A stretch of 64,000 bases of DNA. Source: Halolamina pelagica. GTDB taxonomy: Archaea; Halobacteriota; Halobacteria; Halobacteriales; Haloferacaceae. The stretch lies in the NCBI RefSeq assembly GCF_900115675.1, contig NZ_FOXI01000004.1, positions 238,033 through 302,032 of the forward strand. The letters run 5' to 3'. A program made the translations under genes and the position numbers. The notes under the pieces were generated by a model, which was not told the origin of the DNA, made no database searches, and saw nothing but the letters and a program-made list of their open reading frames with translations. Positions 50,268-58,969 of this stretch are shown piece by piece (the first letter of the stretch is position 1; each line of letters opens with the position of its first letter).

Positions 50268-51653
50268 ATGGAACTCTTCGGCCGACGGGTGGGGAGTGTC
50301 TGGCGGCGGGCGGCCGGCCTCGGCTGGCCCGTCGCCGTCCAGCACACGTTCACGACGTTGATGCGGACCGTCGACATCATCGTCACCGGCCTGTTTTCCC
50401 CCGCCGCCGTCGCCGCCGTGGGGTTGGCTGACCTCTACGCGCAACTCCCCCTTCGGGTCGGTCTCGGCCTCGGTGCAGGTGCGATCACGCTGTCGAGTCA
50501 GGACACCGGCCGCGACGCCGAGGTGAGCCGGGACCGCGCCATCACGTTGGCGCTGGTCATCGGCGCGCTCTGTGGGCTCCCCCTCGTGGCTGTGGGACTG
50601 TTCCACGGCCGGCCGCTCATCGCATTACTCGGCGCGGAGCGGGAAGTCGCTCGACTCGGCGGCCTGTACCTCACGCTCGTCTTCGGCGTCGCCCCCATGC
50701 GCATCGTCGGTCTCGTCGGCGCGCGAGCACTGCAAGGTGCCGGCGATACCCGGACGCCGATGGTGCTCAACGGCGGCGTCAACCTCGTCAACGCCGGGCT
50801 GACGGTCGCTCTCGGCCTCGGTATCTGGCAGTTCCCGCGGATGGGGATCGTCGGCGTCGGCCTGGCGACGGCCATCAGCCGCACCATCGAGGCGGCGCTC
50901 GTCACCGCCGCGATCGCGACGCCCCGTACCGCGCTCTCGCTGGAACCGACGTGGGACACGACCGTCGCACGACAGGTGGTCAGCGTCAGCCTGCCGTCGT
51001 TCGCGGAGGGGATGAGCACCTCGATCGCCAACTTCCCGTTCAACTCCCTGCTGTTGCTGTTCGGAACGGAGGCCAACGCCGCGTACCACATCGGCCGGCG
51101 GGTGTACCAGCAACTCACCGGGCCGCTCTACCGGTCGGCCAGCACCGTCACCAGCATCATCGTCGGGCAGGCCCTCGGCGAGGGGAAGGCGGCCGAGGCG
51201 CGACGCGACGCCGTCTCGCTGCTCGTGCTCAGTTTCGCGCTGCTGACGGCGGCCGGTGCCGTCATGTTCCTCGGCGCCGAGCGCATCGTCGCCGTGTTCA
51301 CGAACGACCCCGCCACGAGGAGGCACGCGGTGGCGTTCACGCGCGTGTTCGCCGTCTCGATGCCCTTCTTCGGAGTGTTCTTCCCGCTCGCGGGGGCGCT
51401 ACGGGGGGCCGGCGACACCCGGACGCCGTTCTACGCCCGGCTCGCCGGCACGTTCGTCTTCCTGCTTGGCGCCTCGTACGTGCTCGCCGTCCCGCTCGGC
51501 TACGGGCTGGTCGGCGTCTACGTCGGGATGGTGTTGAGCTACGCCTGCTGGGCGGTCATCGTCGCCGCCGGCTTCTACTGGGGCGGCTGGGCCGACACTG
51601 CGGCTTCGATGATCGCCGAGCGGGAGGAGGAGAGCGAACCGGAGGGCGAGTAG
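50268..51653 (+). CDS. MATE-family efflux transporter
   Basis: A 461-residue protein with about 12 helices in two homologous halves. The halves show repeated MATE-like RGAGDTRTP (LQGAGDTRTPM and LRGAGDTRTPF). The transporter exports drugs or metabolites using an ion gradient. An AT patch (TGTTTTGTTACC) lies about 25-35 bases upstream. It converges on korB. Confidence 0.9.
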   Translation: MELFGRRVGSVWRRAAGLGWPVAVQHTFTTLMRTVDIIVTGLFSPAAVAAVGLADLYAQLPLRVGLGLGAGAITLSSQDTGRDAEVSRDRAITLALVIGALCGLPLVAVGLFHGRPLIALLGAEREVARLGGLYLTLVFGVAPMRIVGLVGARALQGAGDTRTPMVLNGGVNLVNAGLTVALGLGIWQFPRMGIVGVGLATAISRTIEAALVTAAIATPRTALSLEPTWDTTVARQVVSVSLPSFAEGMSTSIANFPFNSLLLLFGTEANAAYHIGRRVYQQLTGPLYRSASTVTSIIVGQALGEGKAAEARRDAVSLLVLSFALLTAAGAVMFLGAERIVAVFTNDPATRRHAVAFTRVFAVSMPFFGVFFPLAGALRGAGDTRTPFYARLAGTFVFLLGASYVLAVPLGYGLVGVYVGMVLSYACWAVIVAAGFYWGGWADTAASMIAEREEESEPEGE

Positions 51654-51665
51654 CCGCGGACGGCC

Positions 51666-52526
51666 TCAGTAGAACTCGCGGACGAGGTCCGTCGCGTTCT
51701 CGGGGGCGCCGTCCGGGATCTCGGTCATGTCCTCGGTGACGCCGTGGGCCTCGTGGTAGGGGACGGAGTTCTCGTCCTGGTAGAGGATCCCCTGATACTC
51801 GTTGCCGTCCATGATGCGGTCGGTGGCGTCCTCCTTGTCGGACGGGTCGTGGTCGGTCTCCGCGAGGTCCGTGAGGTTGTCGCGGAAGTAGTCGTACGTG
51901 TCCGTGTCGTTGAACGTGACACACGGCGAGAACACGTTGACGAAGCCGAAGCCGTCGTGCTCGATGGCCTGCTGGACCAGTTCCGCATGGCGCTGGGAGT
52001 CCGACGCGAACGACTGCGCGATGAACGTCCCGCCCGCGGAGAGCGCGAGCGCGAGGGGGTTGACCGGCGGCTGCTTCGGCCCCTCGGGCGTCGTCGACGT
52101 CTCGAAGTCCTCGCGCGAGGTGGGCGAGGCCTGGCCCTTGGTGAGCCCGTAGATACGGTTGTCCATCACGACGTAGCTCATGTCGACGTTCCGGCGCACC
52201 GCGTGGATGAAGTGGCCCGAGCCGATGGAGTAGCCGTCGCCGTCGCCGCCCGCGACCATCACTTCGAGGTCGGGGTTGGCCATCTTCACGCCCGTGCCCA
52301 CGGGGAGCGCGCGGCCGTGGACGCCGTGGAGCGCGTAGCTGTGCATGTACGTGCCGATCTTGCCCGAACAGCCGATGCCGGCGACGACGAACGTGTTGTC
52401 GGGGTCGTTGCCCGTGTTCGCCAGCGCCTTCATCATGCCGTTCATCGTCCCGAAGTCGCCGCAGCCGGGACACCAGGTGGGCTGCTTGTCAGATTTGAAG
52501 TCGATGAATCGAACGTCGCTGCTCAT
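51666..52526 (-). CDS. korB: 2-Oxoacid:ferredoxin oxidoreductase, beta subunit
   Basis: A 286-residue thiamine-diphosphate subunit. WCPGCGDFG starts the fold, GIGCSGKIGTYMH binds thiamine diphosphate, and MVAGGDGDGYSIGSGH with VVMDNRIYGLTKGQ holds the GDG motif and Mg2+ site. With korA it oxidises 2-oxoglutarate or pyruvate and reduces ferredoxin; haloarchaea use such enzymes instead of NAD-dependent dehydrogenase complexes. Its start overlaps the korA stop by four bases. Confidence 0.95.
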   Translation of the reverse strand: MSSDVRFIDFKSDKQPTWCPGCGDFGTMNGMMKALANTGNDPDNTFVVAGIGCSGKIGTYMHSYALHGVHGRALPVGTGVKMANPDLEVMVAGGDGDGYSIGSGHFIHAVRRNVDMSYVVMDNRIYGLTKGQASPTSREDFETSTTPEGPKQPPVNPLALALSAGGTFIAQSFASDSQRHAELVQQAIEHDGFGFVNVFSPCVTFNDTDTYDYFRDNLTDLAETDHDPSDKEDATDRIMDGNEYQGILYQDENSVPYHEAHGVTEDMTEIPDGAPENATDLVREFY

Positions 52527-54274
52527 TGGAGCACCTCCGTGATCTCTTCGGCGAGCTCGTCCGCTTTGAACCCGACGCCGTTGTACTTGTTCACCCGATC
52601 CACGCGCTGGAGCGTGTCGTGCTCCAGCACGTCCGCGAACTGCCCGGTCGCGTTACACTCGACGACGGCGACCTGCTCGGCGTCCTCAACGGCCTCCGTC
52701 AGGTCCGGCCGCGGGAACAGGTACGGCACCGAGAGGAACCGGAACTCCGGCGCGTCCTCGTCCATCAGGTCCATCGCCTCGACGATGGTCCCCTCGTTGG
52801 ACCCCCACGAGACGACGAGGTTGTCCGAGTCCGGGTTCCCGAACTCACGGGGACTCCAGTCCTCCCGTTCCTTCGCGGTCTCGACCTTCCGCTGGCGCTT
52901 CTGGACCTGCTCGACGCGGATCTCGGTGTCCTCGGTCCGCCGGCCGAGCTCGTTGTGCTCGAGCCCCGTGGACATGTGCGCGCCGTCGGTCGTGCCGGGG
53001 AGCGCGCGCGGACTGATGCCGTCCTCGGTGGCGGCGTGGGCCCGGAAGCGTCCCTCGTCGTCGAGCCACTCGTCGATCTCGTCCTCGTCGACGATCTTCC
53101 CGCGGTCGATCTCGACCTCGTCCATGTCGAACGCCTCCGGCGGGAACGTCTGCTCGGTGACCGCCATCTCGAGGTCGGCGATCAGGTAGACGGGCGTCTG
53201 GTACTTCTCGGCGAGGTTGAACGCCTCGACGGTCTTCCAGAACGCCTCCGAGATCGTCGTCGGCGCGACGACGAACCGCGGGATCTCGCCGTGCCCGCCG
53301 AACAGGGCCATGTTGAGGTCGCCCTGCTCCTGCTTGGTCGGCATCCCCGTCGAGGGCCCCGAGCGCATCACGTCACAGATGACCAGCGGCGTCTCGCTCT
53401 GGGCGACGAGGCCGAACGTCTCGGCCATCAGGTCGATACCCGGCCCGGAGGTCGCGGTCATCGACCGCGCACCCGCGCGTGCCGCGCCCAGCGCCATGTT
53501 GATCGCCGAGAGCTCGTCCTCGGCCTGCACGACGTGGCCGCCGTAGCGCTCGAGTCGCCCGGTCAGGTACTCCATCACGTCGGTCGCGGGGGTGATGGGG
53601 TAGCCCGAGTAGAACCGGCAGCCGGCCGCGAGGGCGCCCATGCCGATCGCCTCGTCGCCGTTGATGAGCACGTAGTCCTCGTCGGTGGTCTCGAGCTCGT
53701 ACTCGAAGTCGTCGCACTCGGCCTCGTAGTTCTCCGCGACGTACTCGGCGCCGAGTTCGGCGGCGGTCTTGTTGTTCTCGACGATCGACTGGCCCTTGTC
53801 GCTGAAGCGCTTCTCCAGCGAGGAGCCGAGGTGTTCGATCGGGAACTCCGTGACCTCACACGCCGCGCCGAGCGCGACGATGTTGCGCATGATGGCGCCG
53901 CCGGCCTCCTCGGCCAGCGATTTGAGGGGGACGTCCATCCCGACCATCCCGTCGGGGATCTCGAGGTCGGCCATCGACGTGCGCTCGCCGTCGTAGATGA
54001 TCACCGACCCCTCGTGGAGTTCGTCGACGTTCTCGTCGACGGTGCGCTGGGTCAGCGCGATCAGCACGTCGAGGCGGTCGACGGTACTCTCGACCTGCTC
54101 GATCGAGGTCCGAACTTTGTACGCCGTGTACCCGCCGCGGATACGTGAGGCGAAGTCTTTCGACGTGAACACGTGTCGACCGGCCCGGGACAGTGCTCTC
54201 GCGAAGATCTTCCCGGTCGAGTCGATGCCATCGCCGGCCTCGCCGCCGATGGCCCAGTTGAAGTCCGCAGGCAT
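52523..54274 (-). CDS. korA: 2-Oxoacid:ferredoxin oxidoreductase, alpha (fused gamma) subunit
   Basis: A 583-residue subunit. The N-terminal gamma-like domain (1-190) begins FNWAIGGEAGDGIDSTGK; the alpha domain starts near 205 with LINGDEAIGMGALAAGCRFYSGYPITPATD. The substrate-contacting segment is MTATSGPGIDLMAE; SVPYLFPRPDL leads to the C-terminal part. KorA-type fusion is typical of halobacterial oxidoreductases. Translation of korB is coupled to it. TATA-like GCTTTTGC lies 27-34 bases upstream on the minus strand. Confidence 0.95.
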   Translation of the reverse strand: MPADFNWAIGGEAGDGIDSTGKIFARALSRAGRHVFTSKDFASRIRGGYTAYKVRTSIEQVESTVDRLDVLIALTQRTVDENVDELHEGSVIIYDGERTSMADLEIPDGMVGMDVPLKSLAEEAGGAIMRNIVALGAACEVTEFPIEHLGSSLEKRFSDKGQSIVENNKTAAELGAEYVAENYEAECDDFEYELETTDEDYVLINGDEAIGMGALAAGCRFYSGYPITPATDVMEYLTGRLERYGGHVVQAEDELSAINMALGAARAGARSMTATSGPGIDLMAETFGLVAQSETPLVICDVMRSGPSTGMPTKQEQGDLNMALFGGHGEIPRFVVAPTTISEAFWKTVEAFNLAEKYQTPVYLIADLEMAVTEQTFPPEAFDMDEVEIDRGKIVDEDEIDEWLDDEGRFRAHAATEDGISPRALPGTTDGAHMSTGLEHNELGRRTEDTEIRVEQVQKRQRKVETAKEREDWSPREFGNPDSDNLVVSWGSNEGTIVEAMDLMDEDAPEFRFLSVPYLFPRPDLTEAVEDAEQVAVVECNATGQFADVLEHDTLQRVDRVNKYNGVGFKADELAEEITEVLQ

Positions 54275-54435
54275 GCTGGCACGAACTACCTCCGGCGCCC
54301 GCAAAAGCCTTCTGAAGCGCCGGGTCAAACGGTCAGTTACGACCGTGTGGAACCGGGGAAAGGTGACCGTTCGTGTCGATCCCCGGTTCGCCGGGAAGGG
54401 AAGCGGCTTTCCCCGCCGAGACGGAACCTCGCGGC

Positions 54436-55077
54436 ATGGACGCCACCGTCGTCGACCGCGAGTCGGTCGGCCCCGACACGTTCACGCTGACGTTCGAGAC
54501 GCCCGAGGGGTTCGAGGGGCTCGCCGGCCAGTTCGTCCGGCTCTCCGGTGCGGTCTCCGGCGAGAGCTACGCGCGGTTCTACACGCTCTCCTCGCCCGAC
54601 ACCGAGGACACCTTCGAGATCACCGTCGAGGTCGCCGAGGAGGGCGGCCCCTTCAGCGACTACCTCGCCGACCTCTCGGCCGGCGACGAGGTCGCCGTCG
54701 CCGGCCCGTACGGCGAGGAGTACTACGACGGCGAGGCGCGCGCGGTCGTGCTCGCGGGCGGCCCCGGCGTCGGCGCCGCCGTCGCGATCGCGGAGGCGGC
54801 CGTCGCCAACGACGCCGAGGCCGCGGTCGTCTACCGGCACGACGGCGAGCCGGCCCACGCGGAGCGACTCGACGCGCTCGTCGACGCGGGCGCCGACGTG
54901 ACCACCCTCGGTGAGGGCGACGACGCCTTCGCCGCCGCAGTCGACGACGCGCTGACGAACGCGGCGGGCGAAGGCGTGTTCGTCTACGGATTCGCGGGGT
55001 TCGTGGAGACCGCGACCGAGGCGATCGAGGCCGCGGGCGGCGATCCGGACGGCGCGAAAGTCGAGTCGTTCGGGTAG
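54436..55077 (+). CDS. FAD-binding ferredoxin reductase-like protein
   Basis: A 213-residue protein. The FAD-binding barrel holds YARFYTLSSPD (RxYS/T motif) and the NAD(P)-binding half has AVVLAGGPGVGAAVAIAE. It lacks a separate iron-sulfur domain, like many haloarchaeal flavin reductases. It probably transfers electrons between NAD(P)H and a redox protein. Its position between korAB and a cupredoxin gene suggests a respiratory or ferredoxin-recycling role, but this is inference. The start at MDATVVD is preferred. Confidence 0.85.
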   Translation: MDATVVDRESVGPDTFTLTFETPEGFEGLAGQFVRLSGAVSGESYARFYTLSSPDTEDTFEITVEVAEEGGPFSDYLADLSAGDEVAVAGPYGEEYYDGEARAVVLAGGPGVGAAVAIAEAAVANDAEAAVVYRHDGEPAHAERLDALVDAGADVTTLGEGDDAFAAAVDDALTNAAGEGVFVYGFAGFVETATEAIEAAGGDPDGAKVESFG

Positions 55078-55100
55078 CTCGGGGTCGGGACCGAACCAAA

Positions 55101-55108
55101 GTATTCAC
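55101..55108 (+). promoter_or_regulatory. TATA-like box of the second halocyanin gene
   Basis: GTATTCAC lies 26-33 bases before the ATG at 55134. Confidence 0.4.
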
Positions 55109-55133
55109 TATCGGGCGTCTACAACCCGGGTGT

Positions 55134-55838
55134 ATGGATAACGACGACGCCCTTTCTCGCCGCTCGTTCCTCCGAGCAGGCACCGTCGGCGCCGCGACGG
55201 CGGCGACAGCCGGGACCGCGGCGGCACAGGAGGGGACCGAGACCGCGACCCCGACCGGAACGTCGAACGGGACGGCGACTGGGACGTCGACGGGGAACGG
55301 GACCGCGACCGGAACCAGCACCGGTGGCGGCGGCGGTGGCGGCGAGACCCACACCGTCGACATGACCGACGATCTCGTGTTCGACCCGGACGAGATCACG
55401 ATCGCCCCGGGGGACACGATCGTCTGGGAGAACGTCGGCACCGTCGGCCACAGCGTGACGGCCTACGAGGACGAGATCCCCGAGGAGGCGGAGTACTTCG
55501 CCTCCGGCGGCTTCGACGCCGAACAGCCCGCACGCGACGCCTACCCCGAGCAGGGGGACATCCCCGGCGGCGAGTCCTACGAACACACGTTCGAGGTCGA
55601 GGGGGAGTACGGCTACTTCTGTATTCCCCACGAGCAGGTCGGGATGGTGGGTACGGTCATTGTGTCCGCCGACGCGGGTGGTGATGGCGGCGGCGGTGGG
55701 GCCGCCGGCCCCGCGGTGCCCGACAGCGCGAAGACCCTCGGCGTCGGCGCCGCCTTCGCGATGGTGGCGACGCTGCTGATCGCCTTCTTCTTCCTGAAGT
55801 ACGGCGGCGACAACCCCGGTCACGAGACCGAGGGGTAG
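55134..55838 (+). CDS. Tat-exported halocyanin (blue copper) paralogue
   Basis: A 234-residue protein closely similar to the operon halocyanin at 14642-15277. It has a twin-arginine signal (LSRRSFLRAG), a Thr/Gly-rich linker of about 45 residues, and the cupredoxin domain with VGHSVTAYED and CIPHEQVGM (C-x2-H-x4-M). A C-terminal helix (about 200-222) anchors it. The linker is longer and richer in TGTST repeats than in the first copy. It would carry electrons at the outer membrane face. It is divergent in context from the bc operon but the copper site is identical. Confidence 0.9.
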   Translation: MDNDDALSRRSFLRAGTVGAATAATAGTAAAQEGTETATPTGTSNGTATGTSTGNGTATGTSTGGGGGGGETHTVDMTDDLVFDPDEITIAPGDTIVWENVGTVGHSVTAYEDEIPEEAEYFASGGFDAEQPARDAYPEQGDIPGGESYEHTFEVEGEYGYFCIPHEQVGMVGTVIVSADAGGDGGGGGAAGPAVPDSAKTLGVGAAFAMVATLLIAFFFLKYGGDNPGHETEG

Positions 55839-55839
55839 G

Positions 55840-56895
55840 CTACAGTAGGCCGCCGCCCTTGAGGTTCTCGTAGCAGTTCAGGTACGTGTCGAGCACGGCG
55901 TCGTGATCGAACTGCTCGAAGGAGTCGCTGTGCTCGCGGCGCGGGACGTTCCCGGCTTCGGTGATCACGTCGGCCAGTCCTTCCGGGCTCGTCACCCGGC
56001 GGCCGCGGTCGACGCCCTCCACCAGCTCGTGCGCGCTGGAGTCGGCCTGGTACTCGACGACGCCCAGACAGCCACACGCCAGCGCCCGGAGGAGTTCGGT
56101 CGCGAACACCTCGGCGGAGGCCGTCTGCGCGAACACGTGTGCGCCCTTGTAGATGCTGACGCGTTCACGCTCCGAGAGCGCGCCGGTGAACGTGATCCGG
56201 TCGTCGATCCGGAGGTCGCGGGCGGCGGCCTCGATCGGCTCGCGTTCGGGGCCGTCCCCGACGATGGCCGCCGACCAGTCGCGTCGGCGCCGCTCGGCGA
56301 GCGCAAGTAGCAGCGTGCCCACGTTGGCGTGTTCGTCCAGCCGTCGGGCGTACACCACGTCGAACCGGTCGTCGGTCGGTGCCTCCCGGATCAGGTCCAC
56401 GTCGATGCTCTCGGGGACGATCCGGACCGCCCCGTCGTCGGCGCCGTGTTCGCGGACGCGCGTCCGGACCAGCTCCGAGGGGGTCGTCACCAGATCCGCC
56501 CCCGCTGCGGCCCGGGGTTCGCTCCCGGGCTCGTTCGGGCCGTCACCGAACCAGTCGACGAGCACGGGCGTCCGGAGCATCGTCCCGACCTTCTCGGCGA
56601 CGGCGACGTGTCGCGGCGGGCCGTGAACCGCGTGGATCACGTCGGCGCCGGTGCGCCACAGCGCCGTCGGGAGCTTCGCGGCGAAGGCGCCGGTCGCGGG
56701 CTCGCGGGTCACCCGGCGGTACTCGATGCCCTCGTGTTCGAACGTCGGGACGGCGTCGCCGCCCCACCACTGCGAACAGAGATACGTCACGTCGTGGCCT
56801 CGATCCGCCAGCATGCGGGCGGTCCGCTGCGCTCGCTCCAGCCCCCGCCGTTCGACGTGGTGGGCGGTCTCCATGGAGACGAACGCGACGTGCAC
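55840..56895 (-). CDS. Glycosyltransferase family 4 (GT-B fold)
   Basis: A 351-residue enzyme. The N-terminal Rossmann half starts HVAFVSMETAHHVERRGLERAQ, and ADLVTTPSELVRTRVREHG and VRIVPESIDVDLI mark the GT-B hinge. The C-terminal donor-binding half has YARRLDEHANVGTLL and the E-containing FAQTASAEVFATELLRALACG. It transfers a sugar to a lipid or another glycan. The TATA-like GTTTTTAC lies about 25-32 bases upstream on the minus strand. The stop ends one base after the halocyanin gene stop (convergent). Confidence 0.9.
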   Translation of the reverse strand: MHVAFVSMETAHHVERRGLERAQRTARMLADRGHDVTYLCSQWWGGDAVPTFEHEGIEYRRVTREPATGAFAAKLPTALWRTGADVIHAVHGPPRHVAVAEKVGTMLRTPVLVDWFGDGPNEPGSEPRAAAGADLVTTPSELVRTRVREHGADDGAVRIVPESIDVDLIREAPTDDRFDVVYARRLDEHANVGTLLLALAERRRRDWSAAIVGDGPEREPIEAAARDLRIDDRITFTGALSERERVSIYKGAHVFAQTASAEVFATELLRALACGCLGVVEYQADSSAHELVEGVDRGRRVTSPEGLADVITEAGNVPRREHSDSFEQFDHDAVLDTYLNCYENLKGGGLL

Positions 56896-57014
56896 GGCGA
56901 GTGGTTGCTCCGCGGGGGGTAAAAACTGCCCCGACTCGGTTTGCCGGTGGCGGGGACCCCTCGCGGCGGGTAGTCACCGGTAGCTAAGTAAGGGGCGAAC
57001 GGCTATTGGGAGTA

Positions 57015-57158
57015 ATGGCAAACTCGACTTCGAAGAACGACGGCGCCACCGGCACGACGGAGGAGGAGCAGTACTACGCCAACCGCCTGCTGCTCATCAC
57101 GCTGCTGTGGCTCGTGCTGGTGCTGGGCGCCGGCGTACTGATGATCTACTTCCTGTAA
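57015..57158 (+). CDS. 47-aa single-helix membrane protein
   Basis: A short frame from ATG 57015 to TAA 57158. An acidic, polar N-terminus (MANSTSKNDGATGTTEEEQY) is followed by one strong membrane helix (about 24-47, LLLITLLWLVLVLGAGVL) ending IYFL. Haloarchaea encode such small membrane proteins of unknown role. The A/T-rich AGCTAAGTAAG upstream (about 25-35 bases) may be its TATA element. Confidence 0.7.
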   Translation: MANSTSKNDGATGTTEEEQYYANRLLLITLLWLVLVLGAGVLMIYFL

Positions 57159-57207
57159 AAGACGGTCGTCGGTGCACGGCGGCGCCGGCCAAACTGTGCC
57201 GTATCGG

Positions 57208-57471
57208 TTACAGCATCCCCTGTGCTTCCAGCCCCTCCATCACGTCGTCGACGAGCGTCTCGACGTCGCTGTAGGGGAACTCCTGCTCGCCACCGAGCTT
57301 CGCGGCCAGTTCCATCGCCGTGAAGGAGACGTCGCCCGCCTCGAACTTCGTGCTCGGCCCCTGAGGGAGGGCGGGAACGAGGTCCATCTGGCTGTCGACG
57401 GGGAAGTCGGCACCCTCGAAAGCGTCGGTGAGCTGTGCACGGAGTTCGCGTTCGGTTTCTTCGTCGGCCAT
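57208..57471 (-). CDS. MTH865-like small protein
   Basis: An 87-residue soluble acidic protein. EGADFPVDSQMDLVPALPQGPSTKFEAGDVSFTAMELAAKLGG is the MTH865 family core of short helices, followed by VETLVDDVMEGLEAQGML. Its function is unknown, although family members are conserved in archaea. The start at MADEETE is favoured over the Arg-rich upstream extension. It is convergent with the 47-aa membrane protein gene. Confidence 0.85.
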   Translation of the reverse strand: MADEETERELRAQLTDAFEGADFPVDSQMDLVPALPQGPSTKFEAGDVSFTAMELAAKLGGEQEFPYSDVETLVDDVMEGLEAQGML

Positions 57472-57610
57472 ACTCCCCAATGCCGCCGAAGGTCGGATAA
57501 GCGTTTCCGAAACGCGGGGGAACGTCTCGGCGGTTCCACCCACGCCCGGAAGAACCCGCGTGACTGGCCGGAACCGCCCGGTTTTAGGTCGCAGGGCGGG
57601 AGCTACCGCC

Positions 57611-58657
57611 ATGGCGTTCGAGTTCGACTTCGACCTGCTGCGAGACCTGACAGAGACCAGCGGCGTCCCCGGGTACGAGGACCGCGTGCGCGAGATGGTG
57701 CGCGATGAGCTGGGGGCGACCACCGACCACGTCCGCACCGACGCGATGGGGAACGTCGTGGGGACGATCGAGGGCGATTCGGACTACTCCGTCGCCGTCG
57801 CCGCCCACATGGACGAGATCGGCTTCATGGTCAAACACATCGACGACGACGGGTTCCTCAAACTCGACGCGCTCGGCGGCTGGGACGCGCGCGTGCTCCG
57901 CGCCCAGCGCGTGACTGTTCATGGTGAGGAGGACGTCACCGGCGTCTTCGGCTCGGTCCCGCCGCACACGCTCGACGACGCGGAGGACGGCGAGGAGGAG
58001 GTCGGCGACCGCGTCGTCGATCTCGGCCGCGACGCCGAGGAGGTCGAGGAGCTGGTGAGTGTCGGCGACGTGGTCACGATGAACCAGTCGACGATCGAGA
58101 TGGGCGATTCGGTCACGGGGAAGGCCCTCGACGACCGCGTCTGCCTGTTCGCGATGCTCGAGGCCGCCCGCGAGATCGAGGATCCCGACGCCACGATCCA
58201 CTTCTGTGCGACCGTTCAGGAGGAGGTCGGCATCCGCGGCGCCACCGCGCTGGGGGTCGACGTGGATCCGGACCTCGCGATCGCGCTCGACGTGACCATC
58301 GCGAGCGACATCCCGGGCGTCAGCGAGGAGGACCACGTCACCGCGCTGGGAGACGGCGCGGCGATCAAACTGAAGGACAGTTCGGTCATCACGACGCCGA
58401 AGGTCCACAAGCGGCTCAAGTCGGTCGCCGAGGACGGCGGGATCGAACACCAGCTGGAGGTACTCCCCTCCGGCGGCACCGACACGGCCGGGTTCCAGAA
58501 CACCAACGGCGCCATCCCGGTGGGCGCTCTCTCGATCCCGACGCGCTACCTCCACACGGTGACCGAGACCGCGAACGGCGACGACATCCGCGCCACCATC
58601 GACCTGCTGACCGCGTTCCTCGAGAGCGAGGACGGCGACCACGACTATTCGCTGTAA
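57611..58657 (+). CDS. M42-family metalloaminopeptidase
   Basis: A 348-residue enzyme. AAHMDEIGFMV, KALDDRVCLFAML, QEEVGIRGATA and ALDVTIASDIPG hold the two-metal ligands, and the C-terminal YLHTVTETANGDD carries the final histidine. Such TET-type aminopeptidases form large tetrahedral complexes that trim peptides after proteasome cleavage. The stop (58655-58657) lies in the first unit of the 71-bp tandem repeat that follows. The start is MAFEFDF. Confidence 0.92.
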   Translation: MAFEFDFDLLRDLTETSGVPGYEDRVREMVRDELGATTDHVRTDAMGNVVGTIEGDSDYSVAVAAHMDEIGFMVKHIDDDGFLKLDALGGWDARVLRAQRVTVHGEEDVTGVFGSVPPHTLDDAEDGEEEVGDRVVDLGRDAEEVEELVSVGDVVTMNQSTIEMGDSVTGKALDDRVCLFAMLEAAREIEDPDATIHFCATVQEEVGIRGATALGVDVDPDLAIALDVTIASDIPGVSEEDHVTALGDGAAIKLKDSSVITTPKVHKRLKSVAEDGGIEHQLEVLPSGGTDTAGFQNTNGAIPVGALSIPTRYLHTVTETANGDDIRATIDLLTAFLESEDGDHDYSL

Positions 58658-58841
58658 CCGACTGCGGCACGTGACCTGCTCCAGCCTCCGTGCTGGAGCC
58701 TCGGAACTGTTGCCGGAGTCGTGTGTAACCGACTGCGGCACGCGACCAGTTCCAGCCTCCGTGCTGGAACCTCGGAACTGTTGCCGGAGTCGTGTGTGAC
58801 CAACTGCGGCACGCGACCAGTTCCAGCCTCCGTGCTGGAAC
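58655..58841 (+). repeat. Three tandem 71-bp units each with a perfect 8-bp hairpin
   Basis: Units begin at 58655, 58726 and 58797 (the last is 45 bases and ends exactly at its hairpin). Hairpin stems are at 58678-58699, 58749-58770 and 58820-58841, each with the loop CTCCGT. Unit 1 has stem GCTCCAGC/GCTGGAGC; units 2 and 3 have GTTCCAGC/GCTGGAAC. The C-G pair in unit 1 is a T-A pair in the others, so both sides changed together. The TAA stop of the peptidase gene is the first three bases of unit 1. Confidence 0.92.
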
Positions 58842-58969
58842 GTTTCCCCCTATCGGCGTCGATCGACGCCGGTTCCTACAGGGTGGGATTTTCCGACACC
58901 GACTCCTAAGAGGAAACCCCTTTCCTACGTAGGGTCGAACCACCGCCTACCCAATCCAGAGAGAAACTG
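58842..58969. other. Inverted repeats before the small zinc-ribbon gene
   Basis: Contains AGGAAA (58911-58916) and TTTCCT (58921-58926) around CCCC and the adjoining palindrome CCTACGTAGG (58924-58933). TTCCTAC and AGGGT appear twice (near 58873 and 58922). These lie 35-60 bases upstream of the ATG at 58970. With the 71-bp repeats they fill the 312 bases after the peptidase gene; no other gene is seen. Confidence 0.4.

Noticed and set aside
58655..58841. CRISPR array
   Set aside because: The units are contiguous and contain the hairpin and other bases in nearly identical form; there are no variable spacers.
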